DNA of 64,000 bases from Paratinospora sagittata (taxonomy: Eukaryota; Streptophyta; Magnoliopsida; Ranunculales; Menispermaceae): positions 44,901,212-44,965,211 of the forward strand of contig CM069597.1 of the NCBI GenBank assembly GCA_035771175.1, in the 5' to 3' direction. Below the pieces are notes generated by a model. That model worked only from the letters and a program-made list of their open reading frames with translations, had not been told where the DNA came from and made no database searches. The position numbers and the translations under genes were made by a program. Positions 46,804 through 59,640 of the stretch are shown piece by piece. Each line of letters starts with the position of its first letter. Positions within the stretch are counted from its first letter, which is position 1.

Positions 46804-49122
46804 ACATATATTGCTACTCTGCAATTTATCCCTTTTTTTCTTGTTGCCTTATTCTGACTTTTTGTTTATCTTTTCTTTATACTGCTACCTATATGTTATT
46901 GTTTGCCTTAAGTATTACATAAGACTTGACTCTTTAAATCATCCTTAAACTATCACCACAAATGAATTTGTCTTTCTTAGTTTCTTTTAATAAAATTTTC
47001 AGGCTTTGAATCAAATGGACTTCAAATTGAAAATGTAAAATAAAGTTTACCCATTTTAGATAAGATTTAACTTTTATATAGTGTCCTCTCAAAGAAAAAG
47101 AAAAAAAAATTATACAGTGGAATATGTATATTGGGTTTGCATATATAAAACTAATTAAGTATTTCTTAGGAGGTATAAATAAATATTTTTTCAACACCGA
47201 GCCATTGCCTAAGCACCATCTAAGCATTACCTCGCTTAATGGAAATAGCTCAAACATCTCCTTGACAACATTAATCGCCATTCTTATTGTATAATAGATT
47301 TTCATTGATTGCATTTTATAAATCCAGAGTTTAGGATAGAAAATAGAAATAATGAGCTAGCACTCCCAAGTTATTTTTAACAAGTCTAGACTAAGAAGAT
47401 AAGATAAAATACATTCACAGGTTTAGAGGGAGAGAGAGAGAGAGAGAACATCATAAACAAAACCTCATCCCAACCACTACTAAAATTTTATTTCACAGCA
47501 CAAATATGTAGGCTCAAAAGTCTTGTTGGGATGGTACCACTGCTATTAGTATCCATTTTTAACACCTAACACTAAAATCATCGCACTCTTCACAGGTGCA
47601 ATCCTCCTTGGTCTTTCTCTCTCATAGCCAAGCAACACTTTGTTTCATTTTATCCAAATCACCCAAAAGAACAAGCAGCGAAGAAAAGAATATAGAATCA
47701 CCTAAACAATCCTAAAATGGAATTGACATTGGTAACCACAACATAAGATTTTGGAGAAAGGCCCATAACTGCTCTATTTTACTGAAAAATTCACCAACTT
47801 ATTATCTAGTTGGATATTTAAGTTTTATGTGCATCCTACAAGCATAATAATAACATAATGAAGCCTAGCCCTCGATGTTTAAAAATGACACATGAAATAA
47901 ACAGTGAAGTTAGAAATTTTTCTAGGACCAGTGCATCAAGGAGAAGACCAACAAAGGCATTAAAGGTGAGACACCTTTATGATTAAAACAAATCAAAAGG
48001 ACAGGGACACCAAATATAACCCATTGGAAGTACCTCTATTATAAATATAGGAATATATTGATATAAGAAAGTTTTTCCAACCTAAGGGTCTCTTACTACA
48101 CGTAATATGTATACATACTATTCAATCAATATATGTCAATTTATTTGGCCCAGCAATTAGCACACATCCAAGTGACGATACCACAACTAGAAACCACTTG
48201 ACCTCAAAACTATAACTCTAAGGTGGAAGTCCAACAATAAATATCAAGTTATCATTAACGTTCCCCCTCGCATGCAGCTCAATCTACATGTGGAAGATAC
48301 AAAGAATATAGGAAAAACAGGCAAATGCCAAACATAAAAATGGGGAACACACAAATGCCAATAAAGAAATTTGAAACCAAAGAAATCTCACAAAACCAAT
48401 GCTTTGATACCATGTTAGAATCTACTTGACAAAAAAACTATAGTTGTCACATAGAGGCTACACTCTGTATAGAAAGCTATTGTTAATATCCAAATTGTTG
48501 AAAAAGTAGAATTAGCCTCTAATCGAGTCAATTTCAAGCATCAGCTCTCAAATTGGTGAGTAAATAAATAAATACACACACACACACATCACTCTCCAAT
48601 AAATTGGGAGCTGATTTCGAATGTTTTGGGCGGTGAAAAAATCAGCTGTCAAATTGCTATAATCAGCTCTATTGGGGGAGTGGTACCATGGCTCTAGTAA
48701 TAGGTTATGCCATTATGGTTTTCTAACACCATGCCTTTAAAGAGTTATGAGCATATCTAAGAACTTTGATATACAGTGTGATAACCTAGTGTAGGAACAA
48801 CACGGAGGAATAGAAGCATTCCTAATAACTCTCTCTTACAGGTTCATCCATTTGGAGGTTGCTTTATTCAGTGGCTTTATCATTTATGGGGCCATTCCTA
48901 TTGAAGGAGTGGGAGACCTTTTATTATGAGAAGTATCTTAACAGCATGATTACTCATTCATTTTTTTTCTTTTGATAAAAATTATTCAAGGATTCAATTA
49001 TCACTTATGAAAAATTTAAACTTAGGTTAGATGAGAATATGCACAAGACAAACCGATGTTGTTCTCTCCTCCCATCCCTTGTTTCTTCTTATTCTCTATC
49101 TCAAATCAGCAATTAAAAAAAA

Positions 49123-49200
49123 GGAAGGGAGTGTGGGGGTAGGCAGACCAGTGCACAAAGCTCCCTACTTCGCAAGAGGCTGATTCCCCAACTTGAACTC
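49123..49200 (-). mobile_element. Partial Au-type SINE
   Basis: Read on the minus strand: ATCAGCCTCTTGCGAAGTAG, GGGAGCTTTGTGCACTGGTC, then a TGCC/T-run end. The middle of the Au body is deleted. Confidence 0.55.
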
Positions 49201-49487
49201 ATTGTCACACTAATTACTAATAAGCAAACTGAACAACTAAAATATTTTCCTTCACACACAAACTAATTGGGGCCGCCAATATTCACTACCAAATGGATCA
49301 CTTTATAGGAATGAAATGGAATAGCTTTTCAAGGCAAAAGAAGAGAGATTTCACTTTTTTAAGGAATTCCAACAATCGCAATTAGGCGAGCGTGTTTAGA
49401 CTCCAGGAAAGGTTGCATAGTGTTTCTTAGCTTTCCACTAACATTCTTCAAAATATTCATCTTAAATTCTGAGGTTTCCAAACTCCG

Positions 49488-49565
49488 CCTATCCTAATTC
49501 ATGTAGCTGACCCCATGTAGATGTAGTTGGGAAAACACTTAATTGAGTTGAGTTGAGTTGAGTTG
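49488..49565 (-). repeat. 'CCCAACTACATGG' family repeat, second copy
   Basis: The minus-strand complement of the repeat near 26030, here followed by four TTGAG units (about 49542-49565). Confidence 0.5.
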
Positions 49566-50188
49566 ATTGTAAACTATCCAATATTCAAACTAAAGAAACT
49601 GGGAAGAACCTCGATTTACAATCATCAATCATGCATCTTAATTGTTGCCACTACAATTTAATTGCCCAAATAGAAACGATTAACATTAACTTGGGAGATT
49701 TCTTAAAATGGCGGCCATTAGGATAACAAACTCCAAACAAGGACTACAAGATGTTCCATAATCTGATATTCCACATAACCAATCCTTCTCCAAAGCCACA
49801 AGAAGATTGCTAAGAAGGAAATTTTATAGAGAGGCAGAATGACCATAATTCTAATCCACTAGAACATTGTTCTGTTCTAACAATGCGCGTCCAAAGAAAC
49901 TAGAACATTGTTCCGTTCTAACAATGTGTGTCTATTCCGCTAACTCTCCAACTTCACAGAACTGATCTTGGAAGTAAAAATCAGCAAATAAAAGGCAGCG
50001 ATTCATAATGACCTAAACCTAATAAACACTGTTTTCATATCAACAGCAACATTTGCAGAAAAACACAAAACCACAGAATTTTTTCGTAAAAGACACGAAT
50101 ACATTAAAAAGAAAGAAGAAAAAACAAAAGAAAATAGAATCAAGAACTGATGAAAAAAAAATTAAAAACGATGAGAGAAAATGCGAAC

Positions 50189-50650
50189 CCTGAGTGAAGC
50201 GTGGAAATCGAATCCTTCTTCTGCTAAATCATAAAAAACGAATAGATCGACTCAAATGTCCACCACACAGCAACCCTAGAAACCATCATTCGACCAAAAA
50301 CCACACTCACATTTCGTCTCTGCTACTCAATAACGCAAAAAAAGACGCAACAAAAGAGAAAAGAAAAGGTTTTCTTTACAGAGTATGCGAGAGAGAGAGA
50401 GAGTGAGAGAGAAACGAAGGAGAAAGGGACAAAAATGGAGGGCGAGATGGATGGATGGATGGATGGATGAATGTAGCTTTAAGATTTGTTTTTGTACAAT
50501 CGCTGTCGCTGATGCTCCTCAATCTCAAAATAATAATAATACACTACTTGTAAACAAAGCAAAGGAGAGGAAGAGAAAATGGAGACAGATCATTCCTAAA
50601 TCCTAATCCCCCTATCTCTTCTTCTTCTTCTCTACTACTACTACTACTTC
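50189..50650 (-). promoter_or_regulatory. SPK1: Putative SPK1 5' leader exon and core promoter
   Basis: An intron directly precedes the start codon at 42502, so a non-coding leader exon must lie upstream. This stretch is the best candidate on the minus strand: it is pyrimidine-rich, with a CT run (GA on the plus strand, 50387-50412), CATC repeats (about 50447-50470) and a possible donor at 50188/50189 (CTCAGG|GTTCGC). CT-rich leaders are common in plant housekeeping genes. No clear TATA box is visible. Transcript data would settle it. Confidence 0.35.
50447..50470. repeat. (GGAT)n microsatellite
   Basis: About five to six GGAT units, then GAATG; within the putative SPK1 leader/promoter. Confidence 0.85.
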
Positions 50651-52940
50651 AGTGCCTCTCCGAGCTGTAATGTAATGTAATCCCTTCACCCTGCCGCAAG
50701 CAATACACAACAATACTTCACGGGACACTCACTAAACCCTCCTGTCCTGTCCCTCTTACAATTTTTATTTTATTTTTTTTTATCAATCCCTTTACAATTT
50801 TGATAATAATAATATTTTAAAAAAGAATGGAAAGAAATAGAGTTGTTGTTGTTGTTCCACACTTCCAGAGTATTTTCGTTTTTTTTTGTTTTTTTTTTTT
50901 TTCAGAAAAAAAAAAAGACAAACAGAGAAACGAAATTTATGAATTTGGGCTGGTGAGACGACAGTGGGTCCCGTCGTCAGCACAAGAACACAGTGAGAGA
51001 AATGGACTCGGATGATCCTAGAGATTGGTGTCAAAAGAAATAAATTAAACGTATCGGTGGGAGTTGGTGAGAATGATGATTGAATGACGCCATCATATTA
51101 AAGCTTAGAAGTTGTCGAACTAATTTATAATTTATTTTTTAAATGTATTTTATTGAGATTGTCTTAAAAGTTATTAAAACACCTTAAATTACACATTAAT
51201 ATATAATTTATTTAAAAATTTGTGTTAACACATAATTCAAGACGATTTAATAATTCTTGAGAACGATGTATTTAAAAAAAATTATTCTAAAAATTTTTTT
51301 CTTTTTTATAAGTAGTGTATATATGCAATCCACTGTATGTACTTTTTATTAATGCTAAATAAACACCTTGCTTTTTTTTTAAGGAGAGTCTGTATATAAT
51401 ATATATGAATGATGTAGAAAGAGTAGCGAACAAGTTGATGAAATATGTTCGTGAGTAAAAGAAGGAAATGAGAAATGAGAAATGTGCTGTCTAAACCAAT
51501 TCGGTTTGTAATACAGTACATTTGAGTGAGAATATATAAGGATTCTAGTAGCTACTCAAATGGCAAGCCATTCACTTGGTTAAGAATAATAGGTTGATCA
51601 AAAGAAGAGTATGATTTAAAGACAAAGAATAACATAATCTAGCTTCTACAAAATCTTGTTTGTTAAATTACTTCTTACAACTTCATGTTCATTTATACAT
51701 TTAACATGCATATCTTAGAAATAATTGCCTTGCCTCACCATACTGCTTTTTCTACAATGATGACAAAAAAAGAATAGAAAGTTCACCAACTTATTACTGA
51801 AAATAACAAGTCGGTTGGTTACTTAAGTTAAAATAAAAATAAAGAAAATGTCAATGTAGGTAACATGCTCTAGAGACACATTTTAGATCTTATATGCATC
51901 ATGTACCCAACTCAACTCAATTAAGTTATATGAGATCAAGTAGCTACATGAATCTACTTCTTTCAGTCCGCTTCATCAAGAACTTAATTTTTTCTTAACT
52001 ATTTTTATTTATGTTATTTTAGATCTCTTTTTACCTCTATTCTTTCTATGTAGTCACTGTTTAATAAGTCATTTTTCTTAATTAGTGTATCAAAAGGCCT
52101 ATGTTGTATATGTTCAAAACACTTTAATAGATTTTTTCTCGTTTTATCTCTAATTAGGGCCTTATATACACATTAATGTGTTACTTTGAAAAAGTTGAAT
52201 TATGTGAAACATATATTTCCATAACATAACTCTAAAAATAATTACTGTTAAAATCAAAATAAATGATAATATGGACACATAGAAACACATATACTATAAA
52301 AAGCTTAAGCCATGAGCATGCACATGCGTTTTATTTCATCATATATGTGCGATAAATACCAGCCGAACCATTGACTTTAATATCATTTTGATGGGTGGAT
52401 TTGAATTATAATTAGTTTCGATATTATCTCTAAGTTAACCACCTTTCAACATAAACATAAGATTGAACCAAATATTTGAAACTATTTATTATTAATTTTC
52501 ATATGTGACTATGTATACTAGTTCAGTTTTGAATTTTAGTTGAATGCTAAGTAACTCTCAAGCCGGGCAGTTATGTTCTGATATGAAGTGGGAGAGATGC
52601 GGAGAAGAGGGGTCTCATGAGACACCTTTTAGCTTTGAACCATAACGCTTTAATTTCTCGTTTGATTATGCCTCTAAAAGGTTGTAAAAGCATTTTCCTT
52701 TAATTAATTAATTTCCTTGTCACAAATGCTCCGGCTACATAAGCTGCAGTCAACCTACCTACCGCCCAAGTCGCCAACCTAATCATGTTTGCATTGCAAA
52801 CCAAGTGAAACATTTGCTGATCACGTTACTTCAACATCAGACATCATTTTATATACGCTGAAACGTGAACTTTGCAATGGCTTTTTCCCAACTCCAATGT
52901 TTCCATTAATTTAATTGTATGGACTCTCCTTGTTAGTGGA

Positions 52941-53140
52941 GGTGGTTACAAAGTGAGAACTACGCCACCAGAGAATCTTATTAGCATAAACGGCAACGCT
53001 TTGAGACTAAGAAGGTATATATACTCCGGCAGCCCTTGGAGGTGGTTACAAAGTGAGAACTATGACACCAGAGAATCTTATTAGTATAAACGGCAACGCT
53101 TTGAGACTAAGAAGGTATATATACTCCAGCAGCCCCTGGG
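52941..53140. repeat. 100-bp tandem duplication
   Basis: Two adjacent copies with a period of exactly 100 bp, 52941-53040 and 53041-53140, both starting GGTGGTTACAAAGTGAGAAC and ending in AGCCC(C/T)TGG. Only about five bases differ. Each copy contains AAGGTATATATACTCC. No frame stays open across both with a recognisable product. Confidence 0.95.
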
Positions 53141-56100
53141 AGCAATTCCATGTTGATCAAAGAGAATTATGTGCTCAAGAGTACACTTGTCAAGTGTTTT
53201 TTAAAAGACTATTTTAAATATTATATATAACTATCAAAGAGAAGGCAAAGTTGTTCGGATTAAGTGGATCAAAATAATAGTCTTGCGTTTATGGATGTGA
53301 GCAAGTTCAGTATATGAAATATAAAAAGTGATGTCGCCTTCATTAATATTGAAAACTTTTAGAGTGATACTCCACACTTGAGCACGGAGATAATTAAAAA
53401 TGATATTAGAAGCTAATAGTTTGGCTGAGATGCATATATGTTAAGATAAAGTACTTGCACCGACAGCGGGCTGCGGAATTTGCACTTAGAGTGCCCAAAC
53501 CAAGTCCAACCAAATATCATTGCCCCAAGAAAATTAGGTTCGTTCACCTTGGTTTTGTTAATTGACAGCTTCCACATGCTACCTATCATGTTCTTCAACA
53601 TAATTAACGAGCAATTATACAACTTATCAAGTTTTCACCTGCATGTCATGTGCTTCTTTGCACATTTCACAATATTAATCGCAAAAGTTGATCGTGCCTT
53701 GAAAAAACTTCTCTAGTATAGGGTGGTCCAAATCCAATCCGCCTTATAGTTTACATGTGAAGTGACAGCAGTATGCTGCAACTGCAAAGAGGTTTTCCTA
53801 CCCGTGATCTCTTAATTTGGCTTGTACTCATACTTCACACACACCTACCTATATTGTCCACATTTGATTTTAAAACGGAACTGAACAATATGGATATCAA
53901 TTATCCTCAAATTTTCTCTGTTAACGTTGCTTCTCTTTAATCCGTAATTTGTGGCAAATGATAGTACAATATTATTGACAAAAAAGAGATACTTGATCTC
54001 ATGATTCTTTTGATTAATTGTGGGAGAAAGCTATATATATATATAGATTGGAAGGGACAACTATAATTGCCGCTTTTGAAGTTGTTTCTTTGACCACATT
54101 AATAAAGCTATGGAAGTATCACATTGAATGATTGTCAACGATGGATTTGGAATCAATTACATGGGTCGCTGCACATTATTGTTTTCAGAATCAAATTTTC
54201 TTAGTAATTTACCAGCAATTTCACCCTGCAATTAATCTCTTCGCGTTCCTTTGTCATAAATTCCCCTTGTTATGTATGATGCACAAGTTTGGATTTTCAA
54301 GACAATTCAAAAGAACTTGAGGACTAGAGTTTTATGGGCCCCTGCCCACGGTGCATTCATGAATTTTATTATTTTGTTGTGTCTAAATTATAATATCGCT
54401 CACACAAAACACAAAACAATGCGCTGCTATTTTATAAATTATTATTGTTATCTATTAATATGTAATATTCATTGTAAAATAATAGTAAAAAAAAATTCTA
54501 GCAAATTTAAACTATAAATGAATAATTAAAGTTCTTATATTAATAAATTATATATCAAATAAGAGGCTTAAGTCAAATCCGATTAAATCGGCCCAACTTA
54601 AACTATTTGAGTTGAGTTGGGTTAAAAAATAGATTAGATTATGGTGGATTTCAAAATTAACATCTTAAACTGTTTAGTTTAATACACTGGATAGGGATTT
54701 TGAATGGTTTCATTTCTCTAAATTAATTATTTATTAGGATGAAAGGGATAAGAGATTCAGACATATTTATTATTAATTGAGGCCTTGTTCTTATCATTTT
54801 GACAAATGCAATGAAACACAAAATACATGATAAATCATATATGAAAATGAAAGCACCCCCCTTGGAGAGTTTTGTTAGAATAGCTGCCAAATTTAATTAA
54901 ACAATTGCTAAAAAATAAAGTTTAAAATACTAGCTAATTACAGAATGATCAGAGTGGAGGTAGTTACACCTTCCTGATCAACTCCTTGAGTTGAGAATTC
55001 ATGAACCTGAAAATTAAAAAAAAAAAATTAGAAATTAACAGGCTACCCACAACATACTTATAGAAGGATATAGATATATAGTTTCAAGATGTTTTTTTTT
55101 TTTTTTTTGAGTTCATTGAAATCTAAGGACTTTTGCCCATATCATTTGGTGGATCTACCAACCAAAGGTTGCTTGTATCAAAGTCATGACAGAGCTTCTA
55201 GTCTACATTGAAAGAAAATGTCATAGTTAAATGACTACTTTCGCCTATATAATTACCATAAAATGTATGAAAGTGTTAAGATTTATAAAGATTAAAACTT
55301 TCTTTCAAGATTGTGAGGAAAAATTAAAAATCTTTTCAACAGGGCGTGCCATAATTATAGTTTCATTAATTGCTAGCTATACAAGGTACGTTGAAGATAT
55401 AATATCATGCATATGGACATAGATTGATCACTATAAGGCCCAAGTCTGCCTAATTGAACCCATGAATAAAGAACCCAAGAACTGATCCGGATTAGATCAA
55501 GCCGAAATACAGTTGTAGACGAAGACAATTTTGACGTCCATATCATGCAAATAAATATCAATAATCTCATATTCCAGTTCCTATAAGTTATAGCACGCCG
55601 CACACACAAATATTTAAAAGAGACTGAATGATAACGACAAAAAATAACGTTGACACCTTTTTATATATATATATAACATTACTCAATACGTACAATCCAA
55701 ACTCATGTGACTCTCTTGTATGCTTCGTATATTAATTGATCTCTATAACTGCATGTGATAATTCTCGGCTAGCATATGGTCATCAAGATTAATAATAACT
55801 ATATAATTACCCTTGTATTAATTAAAACATTAGTCATTGATATGATTTGAGTTGTAAAAGTAAATGGTTGGCGGAAATCCCTATTAATCATCTCAACTAT
55901 ACACACCTATTAGAAATTTAGAACATCCAATAGATTTTAGAAAACCACCAGCCATCAGCCATTAACTTTGGTGACCTCACACGTGGAAAGCTAATGAGTG
56001 GGCCTCTTTGGTTTTGACTTGTAAAGGAGCTAGAAAATTAAAGTCCAGAAAGAAACCATTTAATTTCAATCTGCTTTCTAACTCTGTTGACTAGTCAAAC

Positions 56101-58460
56101 ATTTAATTTCAATGAGGATAAGGATCATTTGTGGGGGAGAGCTCTCTCAATCAGAAAAATAAAAAATGAAATATGAGACGTGAACTTATATTTATATTAC
56201 TTAATAATTCATTGTATTATGTTTTTTAAATTTTCATATTTTGAATATAGTGAAGCAGCTGCCACCTGAGTTTTAGGAAGACTAACAAATTAAATGTGAG
56301 GCTTTTTCAAATATGCAATAATTTCTTTCTTGTTTGGTTTTGGTAGGTAGCACAAATGACACGGGCTTGCGACTATGAAACGTTTTCTTTTCACATAAAA
56401 ACCAAAAGTAAACCGAAGCTTATGTCTTTTTTCCCCCAGTTCCCACCTTATATATTTTTATAATAAGCTTCTCTTTAATGGATATATATGAATTAATATA
56501 CGATGGGGATAATCATCATGTTTTATTTCTACTATATATATATATTTTTTCATGTACCCACTTTCCAAACAAATACCTTATCCATCCAAATACTACTAGA
56601 CTTCCACTAACATTGTGTTTGAAATTAAACTCTCCTCCATAAGTTGAGGAATGAGAATATATATGACGCTTGCAATTTTACCTTAAACACAAAACTTCTT
56701 GTCATATTGCATCTCCTAGGGATATTCCATCTATACATACATGTGTATATACTCTATCCTAAAACATGTGTATAGTGCACACTACTTCTTGTTTGATTAG
56801 ATATTAATTTGACTCAACTGATCACTAAAGCTTTTAGTTTTCTTCAACTATATACACTCAAACTGTATAAATTTATTTTCTCCACCTTACATTATTAAGA
56901 CTCAAATTAATAATAATCTTATATATTAAATATGAAGCCTCAACTTCAAAGGTATATTGACTTTGACCTATAAAAGAAGAGCGTGCGTATTTAGTGCACA
57001 AGACTCCTGATGTTAAGAATTAGAGACGATGTATAACAACCTTATCTTCACATTAGAGACGTTGGCTAATTAAGATCCAATGATCATAAGGTTACCAACA
57101 GTATAAAATATACCTTTCAAGTTGATTTTTTTATCCCTTAGAGTTTATCCTTAACACAATGTATCCAACGTCATGATCTCTCTCTCAAACATTGAGAGAT
57201 TATTGCTCCAGCCGTCTTCCCCCCTGTCATCACATGTTACAAGGACCTTTGTCTTCAACCCCCTTACTAGAAATAGACCGATAGAAATGGATAACAACAA
57301 ACACCAATATGATTCTTTAGTTAGCAAATAAAGGAAGTTGGAAGTACTCTTCTTCATCGTCCACATACAAAGCACCAATTAAGATGACCACAAAAGAACA
57401 GAAAAATAAATAAATAATAAATACATAACTTTAGACTTTTACACTTAGCTAGCATGCATGTATTAATTAATAATATATATTTATGGATCTAAAACTAAGC
57501 TCTTGTTTAATTACTTTAGAATTTATCTCTTGCCCTCTAATGACATTAATCATAGTACTAGAGCTAAGCTAGTTGTTCACGTTCCCTTCTCAAAATAGCA
57601 ATCCACATGGGGTCGTCCATATTATATATGCATATTTATGGATTGAAATAATTAATTATATGATACTAAAACATTATAATCCCAATTACTAATTAGTGGG
57701 CTTAATCACACCTTAATTAGCTGAGTTGATCAACGTGGATCTTCGTGGGTAGCCTGCAGTGTGGTCCTGATCTTGTGAAGCTAAATATTGTACTTCATAT
57801 ATGTTAATCCGTCACTGTTAGCCACATCTCATTCATTCAGTTCTTTCTAGTAAAATGATGTTTTCGAATATAATGGGGTTAGCTTGGTTGAGAAGATAAT
57901 TAAGAATAGGTTGTGTTACTATGCATGATTTGAAAATTAGGTTAGAGGGCTTAATTTTGATTCTGTTTTTGGTATGACTCGTTCAATTTTTTCTAAAGAG
58001 AAAGCGAGTATCTTTGTCACCAAACTACATTCTCTTGCTTTGCTGGACCTTCCACCTATCACATACCACCAAAAACTAGCTTTGACTTTCGTTCTACTAA
58101 TATTACTAATTATAGATATAAGGCAAAATATATATATAATATCTTCGTCTCTTTAGATACATGTACACACATAAACAAACTAGACTTCAAAAAAATAAAA
58201 ATAAATAAATAAATAAATAATTGTTTGAACGTGTAAGTTGCTCAATATATAGTAACCCTTATAATATTGTAAGTTCAAAATTAAAAAAAAGTTAATAGTA
58301 CAATTACATCTTTATGATCCAAAAAAAATATATGTAATGTATAATCCAAAAATGTATGTAATATGTAATATATAATCCAAAAAAAATAGTTAGAATAACA
58401 TTTAAGACTATGTATGTATGTATACCCTTTTTTTTTAAATTCGACAATTTAAAAATTAAA

Positions 58461-58672
58461 AGTCTGTTTGATTTGTGATTCAAATACAATTTTTTGTATT
58501 TTAAATTTAAAAATGTAAAAGAAAAATTATTTAATTTAAATGAATTCGAAAACAGTTTTTAACTTTTTATTAAAAAAATAAGTTATTTTTAGAAATATTT
58601 TTTAATATTTTTTATTTTTATATTAAATTTTTATTTTTTTATTGAATCACCAACCAACCAAAGACAGCCTTC
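58461..58672. repeat. MITE-like element with GTCTGTTTG ends
   Basis: The left end GTCTGTTTGATTTGTGATTC pairs imperfectly with the right end GAATCACCAACCAACCAAAG (followed by ACAGCC). The core is almost pure A/T. It resembles the element at 17350-17580 in ends and composition. Confidence 0.45.
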
Positions 58673-59214
58673 GTGCAATTAATGAGCCTCTCTACAAATA
58701 TTAAGTAGTTTTTATTTTTTATAACTCAATTTGCACGAAGATAAATATCTATCTCATATTATTATTTATATATATCCGAGTTGCTTTAAACTAAAGAATA
58801 ACCCTTTAATTAGTTACATGTTGCAGTCGCGGTCTATCCATATATCCGAATGGTACGAATAAGTGATAAGTGCCATACCTTTGGCTCTTTTGACCGACTT
58901 TAGACCCATCACCATGAGATCACACGTATGCCACATGGTCATCTCACCATCATCATGTATGCACACCGCTTAATTACATTGACATCTTCTTCTTTCTAAC
59001 TCCATTTGATCGAGTTTCATGTCTAAATCACAATCAACAAAGCGTGGCGGCGCTCATATATCACAGTTAACCACAAATCCTGTACACCCAATAGCCACTT
59101 TACTGACTGACTTCCCCTCTCCATTCAACCAATCACAACACCATCTTTTCCATTTATTGTTGACTTAAATTACGGGTTTGACTAAACATAAGACGTTAGT
59201 TAATTGGCCGCAGT

Positions 59215-59470
59215 GCGTGCCACGTTGCGCGCCAACAAGACAAAGTGGGGGGCTACCCAACTCACAGGACTACGTGATCTTCGCTAATTCGAAACAACAC
59301 GGAAAGACTACGTGGACGGCCAGGATTAAAATCAACACATCCCTCACATTCCCCCAATCGCCTTCACCGCATAAAGTTGAAGGGACACGTGTCCTTTTGT
59401 TATCATTCTAATCCTATGTTTAAATCAATCATCACACGCGCTTGACACGCCTCCTCTTCTCATACGTGGA
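59215..59470 (+). promoter_or_regulatory. Cluster of ACGT-core sites upstream of the NAC gene
   Basis: ACGT cores occur near 59222 (CCACGTTG), 59271 (CTACGTGATC), 59310 (CTACGTGGAC), 59383-59394 (the perfect palindrome GGACACGTGTCC) and 59463 (ATACGTGGAT), five within about 250 bp. ACGTG(G/T) sites are binding sites for bZIP (ABRE) and bHLH (G-box) factors. Regulation by abscisic acid or stress is an inference that fits the NAP-type NAC subgroup. Confidence 0.6.
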
Positions 59471-59535
59471 TGCCCATAATTCACTTAATTTCCTCCCATA
59501 TTCCCAATCCCACTACACGACAAAATAGTTCAACC

Positions 59536-59543
59536 TTATAAAC
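59536..59543 (+). promoter_or_regulatory. TATA box of the NAC gene
   Basis: TTATAAAC lies ~100 bases before the ATG and would place transcription start near 59,568, leaving a ~70-base, CT/A-rich leader (TTCTAATTTCTCTTCCACC). Confidence 0.75.
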
Positions 59544-59640
59544 CTTGACATCCTCCAAGCTCAAAAATTTCAATCTTCTAATTTCTCTTCCACCATTAAA
59601 GTGTTTTATTTCATAAACACTGTCATAATTAAGAAGAAAA

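Larger units (their letters stand above)
43814..47269. mobile_element. Old 'CCTAGGC' family element split by a LINE
   Basis: The left part begins CAGTTGTTAAGGCAATGCCTAGGC at 43814. The right part, with CATTGCCTAAGCACCATC and a CTCCTTGACAAC end near 47269, lies beyond the LINE at 44275-46803. Both parts share the AAATAAATATTTTT segment seen in the other copies. Without the LINE and its duplication the element would be about 0.9 kb. Target duplications are too worn to call. Confidence 0.5.
47270..50150. other. Upstream part of the SPK1 leader intron; possible LTR/PBS remnant
   Basis: This AT-rich stretch contains no supported gene. On the minus strand at about 48400-48415 it reads TCTAACATGGTATCAAAGC, resembling the junction of a Copia-type LTR end (...ACA) and the initiator-tRNA-Met primer-binding site (TGGTATCAGAGC). 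I could not find the matching LTR start. A partial minus-strand Au SINE is at 49123-49200, and a 41-bp imperfect tandem duplication at 49859-49940. Confidence 0.35.
50700..59200. other. Intergenic region between SPK1 and the NAC gene
   Basis: An 8.5-kb AT-rich region with no convincing coding sequence; all open frames are short and lack family resemblance. It contains the 100-bp tandem duplication at 52941-53140, a MITE-like element near 58461-58672, and a diverged 'CCCAACTACATGG' repeat near 51901-51980. The SPK1 and NAC genes are divergent across it, so it should hold both promoters. Confidence 0.6.

Noticed and set aside
50194..50606. Two plus-strand frames near the putative SPK1 promoter
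   Set aside because: They are built from GA and GGAT simple repeats; no plant protein resemblance.
57151..57378. 75-codon minus-strand frame in the intergenic region
   Set aside because: No family recognised, no start context and no adjoining exons; not reported as a gene.
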